From positions 63,009 to 127,008 of the forward strand of contig NZ_MJIL01000085.1 of the NCBI RefSeq assembly GCF_001939735.1: 64,000 bases of DNA. Reading direction: 5' to 3'. The translations under genes were made by a program, and so were the position numbers. The stretch is from Photobacterium proteolyticum. Its GTDB lineage: Bacteria; Pseudomonadota; Gammaproteobacteria; Enterobacterales; Vibrionaceae. Below the pieces are notes generated by a model, which did no database searches, was not told the DNA's origin, and worked only from the letters and a program-made list of their open reading frames with translations. This document shows, piece after piece, positions 26,865 through 35,619 of this stretch; position 1 is the first letter of the stretch; every line of letters starts with the position of its first letter.

Positions 26865-28670
26865 TTAGACTAATGCCGTTTCCGCCGCCCGAAGCACCTG
26901 ACGATCATTCTCGACGCGTTTGATCCAGCCGTCGGATTCCATCCGGTTCAACACAGGGATCATATACTTTCGCGACAAGCCGGTTCGATCTCTGGCATCG
27001 GAGATCTTAAAGCGCTCATTGACTTCTCGTCCTTCGATAATGTCGTTAACCAGATCATCGTAAAGCGCTTTTTCATAATAAATCTTACCTTCAAGCGGCA
27101 CAGCGAAGCCAAGACGTACCAGATTTCGCAACTCTTTCTGCGCTCCCGGGATCTTTTCCTTATCCGCTTCATAGCCCTGCTTCTCAGCCTGGCTCATTCG
27201 CTCTAAAATCTGTTTTGCCGTTGGAGAAAGCTGGGCTTCACTACGACCACTGCCAAGTGAGAAGAGTTCGCCGCTCTGCTTTAGTTTGCCCTCTTCGACA
27301 AGCTGCTGTAGCAAGGCTGACAAGACATTCATCGGCAACTGAACCTTGCCGCTTAGCTCATTGACGGATAAATCAATCTGCTCTTGCTTGAGGATTGATT
27401 CAATCGCCTGATGAGAGTTATTGAAACACTCTTCGGTGAATAACCAATCACCACAGGCTTTATAGCCGGATTCATCAAGCTGGTGATCACCACGCTTGGC
27501 GTAACCATACAGGGACATGTTGATAGTGACATAATCTTCCCATGCTGGCTGATCTGGCATTGCCATTAACAAATCATACAGTTTGTTGCGGTGCTGCTTG
27601 GCTACCTCGCCTCCCCAGACAACTGCCCCACAGTTTATGATGCTACTACCGCCATGCTGGATAAGCAGCGCGCGCTGGTTCCAAAAACAGCAGGCCGGCT
27701 CTTTCAACCTTAAGCGAGCCAGGTTAGTCCCCTTGAAGACAAAAATCTTAGCAAGGGTATTAAACGTACCGAACGCCACTTCGACTTCGCTGTTGTTACG
27801 ACACTTGTTCTCAAACAACATGCCATCCAGGCGAACAATCACCTCATCAACAATGAAGCCGGACTCCTTCGAGGCCATAAGGCAAAAACCACGTTCGACT
27901 TCTTTTTTCTTCACACCTTTCAACGCGATCGCGACGCGGGATACCGGTTGGGCTGTTTCGATATTCTGGTGATACGACTGCAGGCTCTTCACCTGCACTT
28001 CCCTGCCCGAAGGCTGAAGAATCAGCTTCTGGCCGACATGAAACTCACCGCCACACAGACTTCCCGTTACTGTTGTGCCGACACCATTGACCGTAAACAC
28101 GCGGTCGATGTACAAGTGTGCCTGACGCTGAACAGCTGTTTGCTGACGAGCATCATTCGAATGATTGCCCAGTTTACGGCAGATATGCTGGCGAAGCTCG
28201 TCGATCCCTTTTTGCTGATGGGCTGATACCACCACTGAGTCCGGAATAAAGCCAGCAATCTCAAGGAACTGCTCCAGCGCTTCTTCCTCGACCAACGCAA
28301 GCATGTCATCGTCAACCAAATCCGATTTGGAGATAACCAGAGTCACATTGTCGATCCCCATAGATGCTATCACCTTAAGGTGGTCAGTCGACATCTGCAT
28401 CCAGCCTTCATCGGCTGCTACCACAAACAACACCATGTCAAGGCTCCACACACCGGCCACCATGTTTCGGATAAACCGCTCGTGACCCGGTACATCAATA
28501 ACCCCTACTGGCGTGCCGTCTTGATGCTTAAAGAAGGCAAAGCCGAGATCGATAGTCATTCCCCGCTTCTTTTCCTGCGGCAAATGCGCAGTATCAATGC
28601 CTGTCAGCGCTTTGATTAACGCCGATTTACCATGATCGACATGGCCAGCCGTTCCGACGACATAACTCAT
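26865..28670 (-). CDS. selB: Selenocysteine-specific elongation factor SelB
   Basis: GTPase that carries Sec-tRNA(Sec) to UGA codons by recognising the mRNA hairpin downstream. 601 residues: GTP-binding G1 GHVDHGKS at 8-15, G2 region GMTIDLGFAF, DVPGHERF, and SKSD for guanine recognition, then beta domains and a C-terminal set of winged-helix modules (about 390-601) that bind the SECIS hairpin. It overlaps selA by four bases (ATGA), so translation is probably coupled. The target selenoproteins (GrdA, GrdB, SelD) lie in the adjacent cluster. Confidence 0.95.
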   Translation of the reverse strand: MSYVVGTAGHVDHGKSALIKALTGIDTAHLPQEKKRGMTIDLGFAFFKHQDGTPVGVIDVPGHERFIRNMVAGVWSLDMVLFVVAADEGWMQMSTDHLKVIASMGIDNVTLVISKSDLVDDDMLALVEEEALEQFLEIAGFIPDSVVVSAHQQKGIDELRQHICRKLGNHSNDARQQTAVQRQAHLYIDRVFTVNGVGTTVTGSLCGGEFHVGQKLILQPSGREVQVKSLQSYHQNIETAQPVSRVAIALKGVKKKEVERGFCLMASKESGFIVDEVIVRLDGMLFENKCRNNSEVEVAFGTFNTLAKIFVFKGTNLARLRLKEPACCFWNQRALLIQHGGSSIINCGAVVWGGEVAKQHRNKLYDLLMAMPDQPAWEDYVTINMSLYGYAKRGDHQLDESGYKACGDWLFTEECFNNSHQAIESILKQEQIDLSVNELSGKVQLPMNVLSALLQQLVEEGKLKQSGELFSLGSGRSEAQLSPTAKQILERMSQAEKQGYEADKEKIPGAQKELRNLVRLGFAVPLEGKIYYEKALYDDLVNDIIEGREVNERFKISDARDRTGLSRKYMIPVLNRMESDGWIKRVENDRQVLRAAETALV

Positions 28671-30034
28671 AACAACACCTCCGCCAGCTGGCTACGTAGA
28701 TACGGAATTTCAGATTCTTCAATAGTGGCGAGATTTAACTGCACCCTGTCATGCTTGATAACGCCGATCACCGGCAGCGGCCAGCTACGCATGATTTTCA
28801 GCATTTTTTCCGCAGAGCGCTTGCTTCGTCCGTTATCTGTGACGATCTCAATCGACCAGGAAGGATCACTTTGATCCGGCAACGAACCACCGCCCACGGT
28901 TAGTTCCGAGTTAACAACCCGGAGCTGATCGCCAAAACCTTCCGCCAGTAGACAGGCTCTTTGTTCAAGCTCCGCCTCGCCAATCGTGCGCTTGCTTTCA
29001 GCAACCCCACGGCCACTTTCTAACTGGTTAAGTTTGCGAACCACCTGCTCTTCAAGCAATGAATACACAATACGGCTTGGCCTGAACGCACGCATCATCG
29101 GGTTTTTCTCAAGCTGCCTGATCAACGGTTGCTTACCGGTAACCAACCCGGCCTGCGGACCACCGAGGATCTTGTCGCCAGAGAAACAAACAATATCAGC
29201 ACCGGCCTGGATATAGCTGGCAACGGTAGGTTCATCCGGCATATCTTCAGTCGTCGTGCCCGACCCCTGATCGACGGCAAGCACGACATGATCCGGGAGA
29301 TCCCTTGCCAGCTCTTTAATATCGGCAGATTCCGTAAAGCCTCGGATCTTGAAATTGGAGGTATGGACAATCAGCACCATCGCCGTGTTTTCGGTTACCG
29401 CATCAAGGTAATCCTTTGCCGTTGTGATGTTCGTCGTACCGACTTCCACCAGCTTGGCACCAGAGAGTGCCAAAATATCAGGAATACGGAAGCCGCCACC
29501 GATCTGAATTTGCTCACCGCGTGAGACAATCACCTCTTTGCCTTTCGCCAACTCATGCAGCATCAGATAAATTGACGACGCATTATTATTGACGACCAGC
29601 GTATCCTCGCCTTTCACCAGGTGCTGCATTAACTGCTGCAACATCCCCTTGCGTTTTCCTCGCTTACCGGTATGAAGATCAATTTCAAGGTTGTTATAAT
29701 GCGTATTGACCTCGCCAACACTCTGCCAGATCTCGGCATCTAACGGCGAACGCCCAAGGTTGGTATGAACGATCACGCCAGTGCCGTTGACAACACGCTG
29801 CAATCGCTGCTGGTTCATAACCCAACAACCCTGTTCTATATAGTGGTACAGCTGCTCTACCGAAAAAGGCACACCTTCAGGATCACTTAAGTGCTTCTTT
29901 TTGTAGGTTTGCACCTGCTCACGGACTATATCCGTCACGACCGGACGGCTTAACCGCTCGATATATGGTGACAAAAAAGCCTGCTGAAGTATTTTTTCAA
30001 CTTGTGGAATGGAAGATAAGGTGCTTACTGTCAT
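28667..30034 (-). CDS. selA: L-seryl-tRNA(Sec) selenium transferase
   Basis: PLP enzyme that converts Ser-tRNA(Sec) to Sec-tRNA(Sec) using selenophosphate; works as a large ring on the tRNA. 455 residues. PLP-Lys is in FSGDKILGGPQAG; other family landmarks are RVVNGTGVIVHTNLGRSPL, NNNASSIYLML and VDQGSGTT. The start at 30034 is preceded by GGGG eight bases upstream; a TTG two codons earlier is less likely. It is followed by overlapping selB and preceded on the same strand by selC. Confidence 0.95.
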   Translation of the reverse strand: MTVSTLSSIPQVEKILQQAFLSPYIERLSRPVVTDIVREQVQTYKKKHLSDPEGVPFSVEQLYHYIEQGCWVMNQQRLQRVVNGTGVIVHTNLGRSPLDAEIWQSVGEVNTHYNNLEIDLHTGKRGKRKGMLQQLMQHLVKGEDTLVVNNNASSIYLMLHELAKGKEVIVSRGEQIQIGGGFRIPDILALSGAKLVEVGTTNITTAKDYLDAVTENTAMVLIVHTSNFKIRGFTESADIKELARDLPDHVVLAVDQGSGTTTEDMPDEPTVASYIQAGADIVCFSGDKILGGPQAGLVTGKQPLIRQLEKNPMMRAFRPSRIVYSLLEEQVVRKLNQLESGRGVAESKRTIGEAELEQRACLLAEGFGDQLRVVNSELTVGGGSLPDQSDPSWSIEIVTDNGRSKRSAEKMLKIMRSWPLPVIGVIKHDRVQLNLATIEESEIPYLRSQLAEVLL

Positions 30035-30358
30035 AATCAAGCCCCGATTGGAAATTAATAAAAACAGAAACTTAACTAATAATAAAAGCAGACCACGCTG
30101 ATAAACTTTTGATAATTAACCAAGAAACCATTAAAGTAAATGTTTTGATTATTTCAGGGGGCAAACAAGGAAGATTTCAAGGACAAGTATAATGATAAAA
30201 ACTAATTTTCTATTATTAGTTGGCGAGTAACGTTGTCACCGTCATTCTTCTAACCCTGAGTAAACAAGTATAATAATATTATATATACTCGTTCTAAAAA
30301 ATTAGTCTCTATAACGTTTTTGAATGGACAATCAACTGACTGTAACGTTAAAAAGAGT
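30035..30358. other. Gap between selC and selA
   Basis: AT-rich, no open frame of interest. It could hold a selA promoter, or selC and selA may share one transcript. I see no terminator hairpin with a T-run here. Confidence 0.5.
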
Positions 30359-30450
30359 TGGCGGAAGGAGCAGGAATCGAACCTGCCAAAGCCTATTCAG
30401 CTCACGTCGGTTTTGAAGACCGGGAGGGCCACCAGACCCCATCCACTTCC
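30359..30450 (-). tRNA. selC: tRNA-Sec (anticodon UCA)
   Basis: On the minus strand the sequence begins GGAAGTGG, carries the anticodon loop CTTCAAA (anticodon TCA, reading UGA), a long variable arm after the anticodon stem, a GCAGG-TTCGATT-CCTGC T-arm and an encoded GCCA end. The long variable arm and UCA anticodon identify tRNA-Sec. The acceptor is unusual: GGAAGTGG against CTCCTTCC leaves a T-C mismatch at position 6 and a G-U at 7, and acceptor plus T-stem give 12 rather than 13 base pairs. It is 92 bases, a little shorter than the 95 of E. coli. It lies just upstream of selA and selB. Confidence 0.92.
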
Positions 30451-30836
30451 GCGTTTCGATGGGTGTAATGTACCTAATAAGGTTATGATTTGAAAGTGTT
30501 TAACAGTCATTCTGTGACCTTTCCGGCAAAGATGATTTTATATGAAACTTATTTCTATTTTGGTTAACTAGCTAACATTTTTTGCAGTCACATCCCGCTA
30601 GTAACACATTTATTTACCCAAAAATAAAACAGCAAAATCACAAACCATTCACATTAGCCTTTAACAAATTAATGAGTGTCATTAGATATCCTAATTTTGA
30701 TTAACAAATAACAAAAACAAGATATTTGCCTGCTATTAGAATTGATCTTTTTATTATAATAACCGCTACCAACAGAACAATTTATGACCAATAAAGCTTT
30801 ATTTTTTCATTGGCTTGGTTATTTAGGGAGATAAAC
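30451..30836. other. Gap between divergent selC and grdX
   Basis: AT-rich stretch that must hold the promoters of selC (minus) and grdX (plus). I see no gene, and no glycine riboswitch signature such as the paired CACCGAAGGGGC-type core. Confidence 0.5.
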
Positions 30837-31262
30837 ATGAGATACGATAGACTCGAAATAATTACTAACAACCCAAGCATTGCTGAGCTAAACACCAAAA
30901 TACAATGTACATCCAGAAATCATATTGAAGATGTATTGATGCTTACCAGAGACAAAGTACATCTTGGCGGGAAAATTATCTCCCACCCTCTCGCAGGAAG
31001 TGTTAAACCGCATGAAACACCCTATCGCAGTATCATCGTGCTTAATAACCATGATGAGCTGGATATAGAATCATTAAACCTTATCGAGCAGACCATCGAA
31101 CGTTACCAAGCCCTATGCAAAGCTAACCCAACACACCTGACTCTTACCGATGAAGAGATTGATACCCGGTTCCCCGAAAAACAACAAACTGATTTTCGTT
31201 TCATCGATCTGCAGCTGATCAAATCCTGTCTCGATTCTCTTGGCTTCAAGGGTATTTACTAG
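30837..31262 (+). CDS. grdX: GrdX family protein
   Basis: A 141-residue protein of unknown activity that accompanies glycine, sarcosine and betaine reductase genes. The signature HPLAGSVKPHETPYRSIIV matches the conserved core of GrdX proteins of clostridia, and an EIITNNP start segment also fits. GGGAG lies before the ATG at 30837. In clostridia grdX is normally the first gene of the operon on the same strand; here it stands on the opposite strand, convergent with grdB, with its own strong terminator. It may be regulated separately. Confidence 0.82.
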   Translation: MRYDRLEIITNNPSIAELNTKIQCTSRNHIEDVLMLTRDKVHLGGKIISHPLAGSVKPHETPYRSIIVLNNHDELDIESLNLIEQTIERYQALCKANPTHLTLTDEEIDTRFPEKQQTDFRFIDLQLIKSCLDSLGFKGIY

Positions 31263-31283
31263 CCCTCCCCTTTCTCCAAATCA

Positions 31284-31312
31284 GGATCCCCGCCATGGCG
31301 GGGATCCTTTCC
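31284..31312 (+). terminator. Terminator of grdX
   Basis: A 24-base perfect palindrome (31284-31307) built on GGATCCCCGCC and its complement, followed by TTTCCCC on the plus strand. Confidence 0.8.
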
Positions 31313-31361
31313 CCTGCCGACTATCTCCTGCTTCAGGTTATAAAGTTGAGCCTAATCTAAG

Positions 31362-31599
31362 CAACCCCCTCCAACTCCCCCTTCTTGTGACAACCGTTGC
31401 CAAGTTACTATTTCAGTCAAGGGGGAGAGTTATTCTCTGTACCTGTACATTTTTCATCAATAGGAAGTTAGTCTTATTCGGCTAACAGAAATGATTGTAG
31501 ATGAGCGTGGTTGTTCAACATCAGAGAATATTCTTCCCCTTGTACGAAAAGGTAACGAGATCGAGAGAGTTGATAGAAGGGGGAAGCTAGATGGGGTTG
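31362..31599. repeat. MITE-like element with nested inverted repeats
   Basis: Outer ends 31362-31385 and 31575-31599 are imperfect inverted copies (CAACCCCCTCCAACTCCCCC against the complement of the right end, about 80% alike). Inner arms at 31418-31442 and 31522-31545 are another inverted pair (CAAGGGGGAGAGTTATTCTC type). The whole 238 bases could fold into a long imperfect hairpin. An 80-codon open frame inside has no protein-like character. It lies between the two facing terminators of grdX and grdB. I read it as a small non-coding transposon remnant. Confidence 0.6.
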
Positions 31600-31673
31600 A
31601 AAACTCAATACTAAAACACAATACACTCTCATCCCGAATAAAAGGAAATCTATCTTTAACCTGCACTCTGACA

Positions 31674-31705
31674 CTAAAAAAGCCAGCCGGTAAACCGGCT
31701 GGCTT
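31674..31705 (-). terminator. Terminator of the grd operon
   Basis: AAGCCAGCCGGT pairs with ACCGGCTGGCTT around two bases; on the minus strand a run of T follows. It lies 30-60 bases after grdB, the last gene of the operon. Confidence 0.9.
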
Positions 31706-31736
31706 GAGTGCTTCTTGTTCTATCGTTTTCTAATGC

Positions 31737-33035
31737 TTAGAACACTGTCTGCTCATCAATCTTAGTCTGAAGTGCACTTAGTGCTTTTTCGACTAGTTGA
31801 CGACGCGCGTATTTCTCTTCTTTCGGCTGCATTGTTGGATCACCCAGTGGGTGAGGGATCGCAATCGCAGGAACAATACGGTTTGCACCAACCGTTTTAG
31901 AAATAGGCACGACAGTTAGAACGTGAACTACAGGCATTACTCTTTCGATTTCTTTGAGCATCGTTGCGCCGCAACGAGTACAAGTGCCTCAAGTGGAGGT
32001 GAATATAGCAGCTGTCACCCCTGCCTTCTGTAGCTTCATCGCAATCTCTGCGCCGTATTCTTTCGCCTTCGCGACCGCCGTACCGTTACCGACCGTGGTG
32101 TAGAACATGTCATGCAGGCTTCCGATAACACCTTCTCGTTCCATGTCTCGCAACACGTCGACTGGAAGAACTCGGTTAGGGTCCTGGTTACAAGCAACTG
32201 GGTCATATCCGCCGTGCGCTGTTTCATGAGTCTCTTCCGTCAAGGTTTCCAAACCACGAATGCTGTATTCGCCATACTTAGATGCACTTGAAGATTCGAT
32301 ATGGTCTGGGTTGCCCTTAGGTACTACACCACCTGATGTAACAAGCGCAATCTTAGCTGTGCTCATCATTTCAACAGGAGGTTGAGGCTCAACGCGGTCA
32401 AACACTGGCATTGGATATTCAGTTGTGAACTCCTGACCACCAATTTTGGAAATCAACAAGTCAACGGCACGCTCAGAACCACGTTTTTCTGCAAAGAAGT
32501 TCACACGGATGCCACGAGGCATGTAACCCGCTTCTTCTGGAGAACCTACTTCGCCATCGGTTTCTACATAACGGTTAATCAACTTAACCATTGCAGGAAC
32601 GGCTTTGCGCATGCTCGCTGCACTGTTACCTGTTTCAACCATGTACGCATACTGACGGAACAGTTCATAACCAGGGTTTTCAGGATACATACCCGAAATT
32701 GTGGTGATGCCCATTTCGTGAGCAACTTTGGCAACCGTACCACAAGCCATACCGTAACGACCGGCGTTGAAAGCAGGACCCGCAATGATGAGATCCGGTT
32801 TCAGCTGAGTTAAGATTTCTTGCAGTCCGTGGCAGCACTGGCTTTCATTTTCGTTGAAGTAGGAGTCACCACAGATAATGGTATGTGTGATTTCTGCCTT
32901 GTCCTGTAGCATTGTGTTCACTTGAGAACCAACACCAACTGTACCTTCAACCACCTCCATTGGAGTGTGGGCCATCTCTTCACCACCTTTCTGGGCGAAG
33001 AACTGGTTCAAGTAATAAACTACTTTCAATGTCAT
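31737..33035 (-). CDS. grdB: Glycine reductase component B, selenoprotein subunit GrdB
   Basis: Substrate-specific selenoprotein of glycine reductase that, with GrdE, binds glycine and passes a carboxymethyl group to the GrdA selenocysteine. 432 residues when the in-frame TGA at codon 349 (31989-31991) is read as Sec: the motif is TSTUGTCTRCGATM, a UxxCxxC arrangement identical in kind to known GrdB. Translation stays in frame and family-like on both sides, so the TGA is not a mutation. A perfect hairpin follows 12 bases later. Sarcosine (GrdF) and betaine (GrdH) paralogues are similar, so substrate is less certain than family. Last gene of the operon, 14 bases after grdE. Confidence 0.88.
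31962..31991 (-). promoter_or_regulatory. Sec codon and SECIS-like hairpin of grdB
   Basis: The UGA is at 31991-31989. Twelve bases downstream, CGTTGC-GGC-GCAACG (31976-31962) forms a perfect 6-bp stem with a 3-base loop, at the distance expected for a bacterial SelB-binding element. Confidence 0.65.
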
Positions 33036-33049
33036 GTGAGTATCCTCGC

Positions 33050-34342
33050 TTAGCTTGCTTTAGTGGTGAGGTGATGGTAACCAAGTTCACTGGTTGCGCT
33101 AAGAATCGCTTGAATTTCAACCGTGATAGAGCCATCTTCATGCAAGCTACCCTGGAAGCCACCAGCAACCATATCTGCATAACGGTCGTGACCGATCACT
33201 TTGTCCATTGCAGGTAGTGTCACTAGCTGGTTGGCGTTACCGTTAGTCACAACAGCGTTCGCACTCTCGTGTGAATCTGCCAATGACTGGCTCTCACCGT
33301 TCTGGCCTGCATATTCATCAGTCAGCAAGACAGTCTGAATACCGGCAGCCTCTAGCTTGGCACAGTTCATCATCAGGTCGGCATCTGGGTTACCAAAGCC
33401 TTCTTCACTGACAATCGCTGCATCCCAACCCATTTGCTTGGCAAGCTTAACAACGAAGTTAGATGAACGTTCTTTGTCACGCAGAGTAACGTTTTCGTTA
33501 GTGACGATAACGCCCATGAAGTTGTATTTCGAACCATGGTGACGATAAAGATCGTAGATAACCGGGCTGTTCTGGTGAACATAGCTGGTGTTCTTGTCAC
33601 AGGCAGATACACAGTTACCACTGATGATTGCGCCATCCATCACTTCTGTTGGGTACATCAGTGTCGGAAGCATGCCTTTCACATCAACGCCGTAGTAGTA
33701 GCTATCGTGCAATAGACCCTGGCTCTGCAGCATGTAGACATAACCAACTTTTGGCAGGTTAGGATACTCGGCAGCCTGCTCTAGCAATGGCTTGGTTTCG
33801 TATGTCTGGATTTCATCCGGCTCTACATCTGCAGCCAGCTTACCAATCCAGCGACCTGCTTCCAGGCCAACAAGGCGTAGTACACCTTCGTGGTCGTACT
33901 GGTTACATGAGTCATCCACTTCACACTGAATAACCAGGTTCATGGTTGAAGAGAATGGTGTGTATTGTGCACCCGGGCCGCTCATATCCAGGATACCTTC
34001 CTGGAAACCAACAACCTCACCGGTAGTGATCACCGCCATGCCTTTCAGCACATGCGTACGACCTTCACCCACCATTGCTTCTTCGCCTAAGTGACGGCCA
34101 GGGAAGATGTCGCCACCACCACTGACTTTCACTCGAGGTTCAATAGCATCTTTGACCGGCATGATACGGATGCTATCGCCTGGTTTTGCGATTGATAGTT
34201 CAATCGAGCGGATACGGTGATCCAGTTCGCACAGGTGGTTCAAAAGTGCTTGCTGTTCAATCACCACAGTATTTTCTTTTACTTCGCTCACTGGCCCGAA
34301 AGCCAAATCACGAACATGAATATTGCCTAGTTCGAGTTTCAT
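33050..34342 (-). CDS. grdE: Glycine reductase component B proprotein GrdE
   Basis: Proprotein that cleaves itself into two subunits, the cysteine at the cut becoming a pyruvoyl cofactor that forms a Schiff base with the amino group of the substrate. 430 residues. The cleavage region SGNCVSACDKN puts the cut before C244, close to the C242 reported for the Clostridium sticklandii protein. Other family landmarks: PVKDAIEPRVKVSGGG, TTGEVVGFQEGILDMSGPGA, PTLMYPTEVMDGAI and TDEYAGQNGESQSLADS. Fourteen bases before grdB, 51 after selD. Sarcosine or betaine versions (GrdG, GrdI) are homologous; the glycine version is favoured by overall likeness. Confidence 0.85.
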   Translation of the reverse strand: MKLELGNIHVRDLAFGPVSEVKENTVVIEQQALLNHLCELDHRIRSIELSIAKPGDSIRIMPVKDAIEPRVKVSGGGDIFPGRHLGEEAMVGEGRTHVLKGMAVITTGEVVGFQEGILDMSGPGAQYTPFSSTMNLVIQCEVDDSCNQYDHEGVLRLVGLEAGRWIGKLAADVEPDEIQTYETKPLLEQAAEYPNLPKVGYVYMLQSQGLLHDSYYYGVDVKGMLPTLMYPTEVMDGAIISGNCVSACDKNTSYVHQNSPVIYDLYRHHGSKYNFMGVIVTNENVTLRDKERSSNFVVKLAKQMGWDAAIVSEEGFGNPDADLMMNCAKLEAAGIQTVLLTDEYAGQNGESQSLADSHESANAVVTNGNANQLVTLPAMDKVIGHDRYADMVAGGFQGSLHEDGSITVEIQAILSATSELGYHHLTTKAS

Positions 34343-34393
34343 TTATATCTCCAAACAAGCGTCAATTGGGATGGGTAGCCTTCAATATCCGTA

Positions 34394-35443
34394 CTAATGG
34401 CTTACTTTGATGCCGGCTCCTGCCTCGGCGTACCCGACAACCCAACATGGTTCTTCACTATTGCTAAATTCAGTTAATAAAGCGTCCAGACAATCTTTGG
34501 GTACGGCTGCCAGCAAGCCGCCGGAGGTTTCCGGACAACACAGCTTGCGCTGCCAGCTTTCATCAAGATCCGGTGCGAACTCAATCTCGTCTCGGTAAGC
34601 ATCCAGATTACGCTTGGCACCACCGGGAAATAACCCCTGGGCTGCGTAGTCTTCGGCTTCGATCAGAAACGGCACCTGGGTTGCGTTAAAGTGCATACAT
34701 ACATCGCTCTTTTCGGCCATTTCCAAGGCATGACCAAGAAGCGAGTAACCAGTAACATCGGTACAGGCTTTCACCGGATAGCGGGCGAAAATTTCAGCAG
34801 CTTTACGGTTAAGCTTTTTCATGCTGTCGGTTGAGGCTGTAATAGCCTGCTGACTCGCCTTACCCCGTTTTGCTGCGGTTGAAATTAAGCCAGTACCAAT
34901 CGGCTTGGTGAGTACCAGAATATCGCCGCTGTCAACAGCAGCTTTGGTTTGCACTTTAGAGGGATGGATCGTACCCATTACCGACAAACCGAATTTCGGT
35001 TCATCGTCTTCGACGGTATGACCACCGACCAATACCGCTCCGGCCTCACGGACTTTCTCCGCACCGCCTTTGAGGATTTGGCCAACGATCTCCTGGGGAA
35101 GATCACTCGGAACACAAAATATGTTCATTGCCAATGTTACCTGGCCGCCCATGGCGTAAACATCGCTGAGTGCATTTGCAGCAGCTATGGCACCAAAGTC
35201 ATACGGGTCATCGACGATTGGAGTAAAGAAGTCCAATGTCTGGATGACGGCAACATCATCAGTGATTTTGTAGACGGCAGCATCATCACTTACCGTCAAC
35301 CCAACCATCAGATCGGGATACGCTTGTTCGGGAAATAGGGGTGAAATGGACTGCAGAACCTGCGCCATGGCCTTAGGGCCAATTTTCGCCGCTCACCCAG
35401 CTTTTTTGGTCATCTGCGTAAGACGCACTACTGTTTCTGTCAT
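34394..35443 (-). CDS. selD: Selenophosphate synthetase, itself a selenoprotein
   Basis: Makes selenophosphate from selenide and ATP, the selenium donor for SelA. 349 residues from the ATG at 35443 when the TGA at codon 17 (35393-35395) is read as Sec: the N terminus reads MTKKAGUAAKIGP, the usual catalytic Cys/Sec site followed by the essential Lys. Without it the frame would start at 35368 and lose the active site. Other features: DDAAVY, ADSGGH-like GGHTVEDDEP, DVTGYSLLGH, CPETSGGLL. A GGATATAGAG ribosome site precedes the start. It sits inside the grd operon between grdD and grdE, not with selA-selB. Confidence 0.92.
35368..35395 (-). promoter_or_regulatory. Sec codon and SECIS-like hairpin of selD
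   Basis: UGA at 35395-35393; eleven bases later TGGCC-CTAA-GGCCA (35381-35368) forms a 5-bp stem with a 4-base loop, suitable for SelB binding. Confidence 0.6.
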
Positions 35444-35619
35444 CTCTATATCCTTAGTAACGGACGGTGGATACCACCCTAAACAAAAATCATGTGTTCT
35501 TATTCAGGATGGCATGGCGCTACTCTCGATGCTGCCGATTTCGCGCTCGCGAATTTCCTAGTGTGTGACTTCTCTTGCCATCGAAGTAGATTGGCTGGAG
35601 GTTTTGGCGACTGTCACCA

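Noticed and set aside
31491..31733. An 80-codon plus-strand gene
   Set aside because: It lies inside the inverted-repeat element and the grd terminator, without similarity or start signal.
31987..31993. Stop codon inside grdB, suggesting a pseudogene
   Set aside because: The frame is protein-like on both sides, the position is the known Sec site of the family, and a hairpin follows. Recoding explains it.
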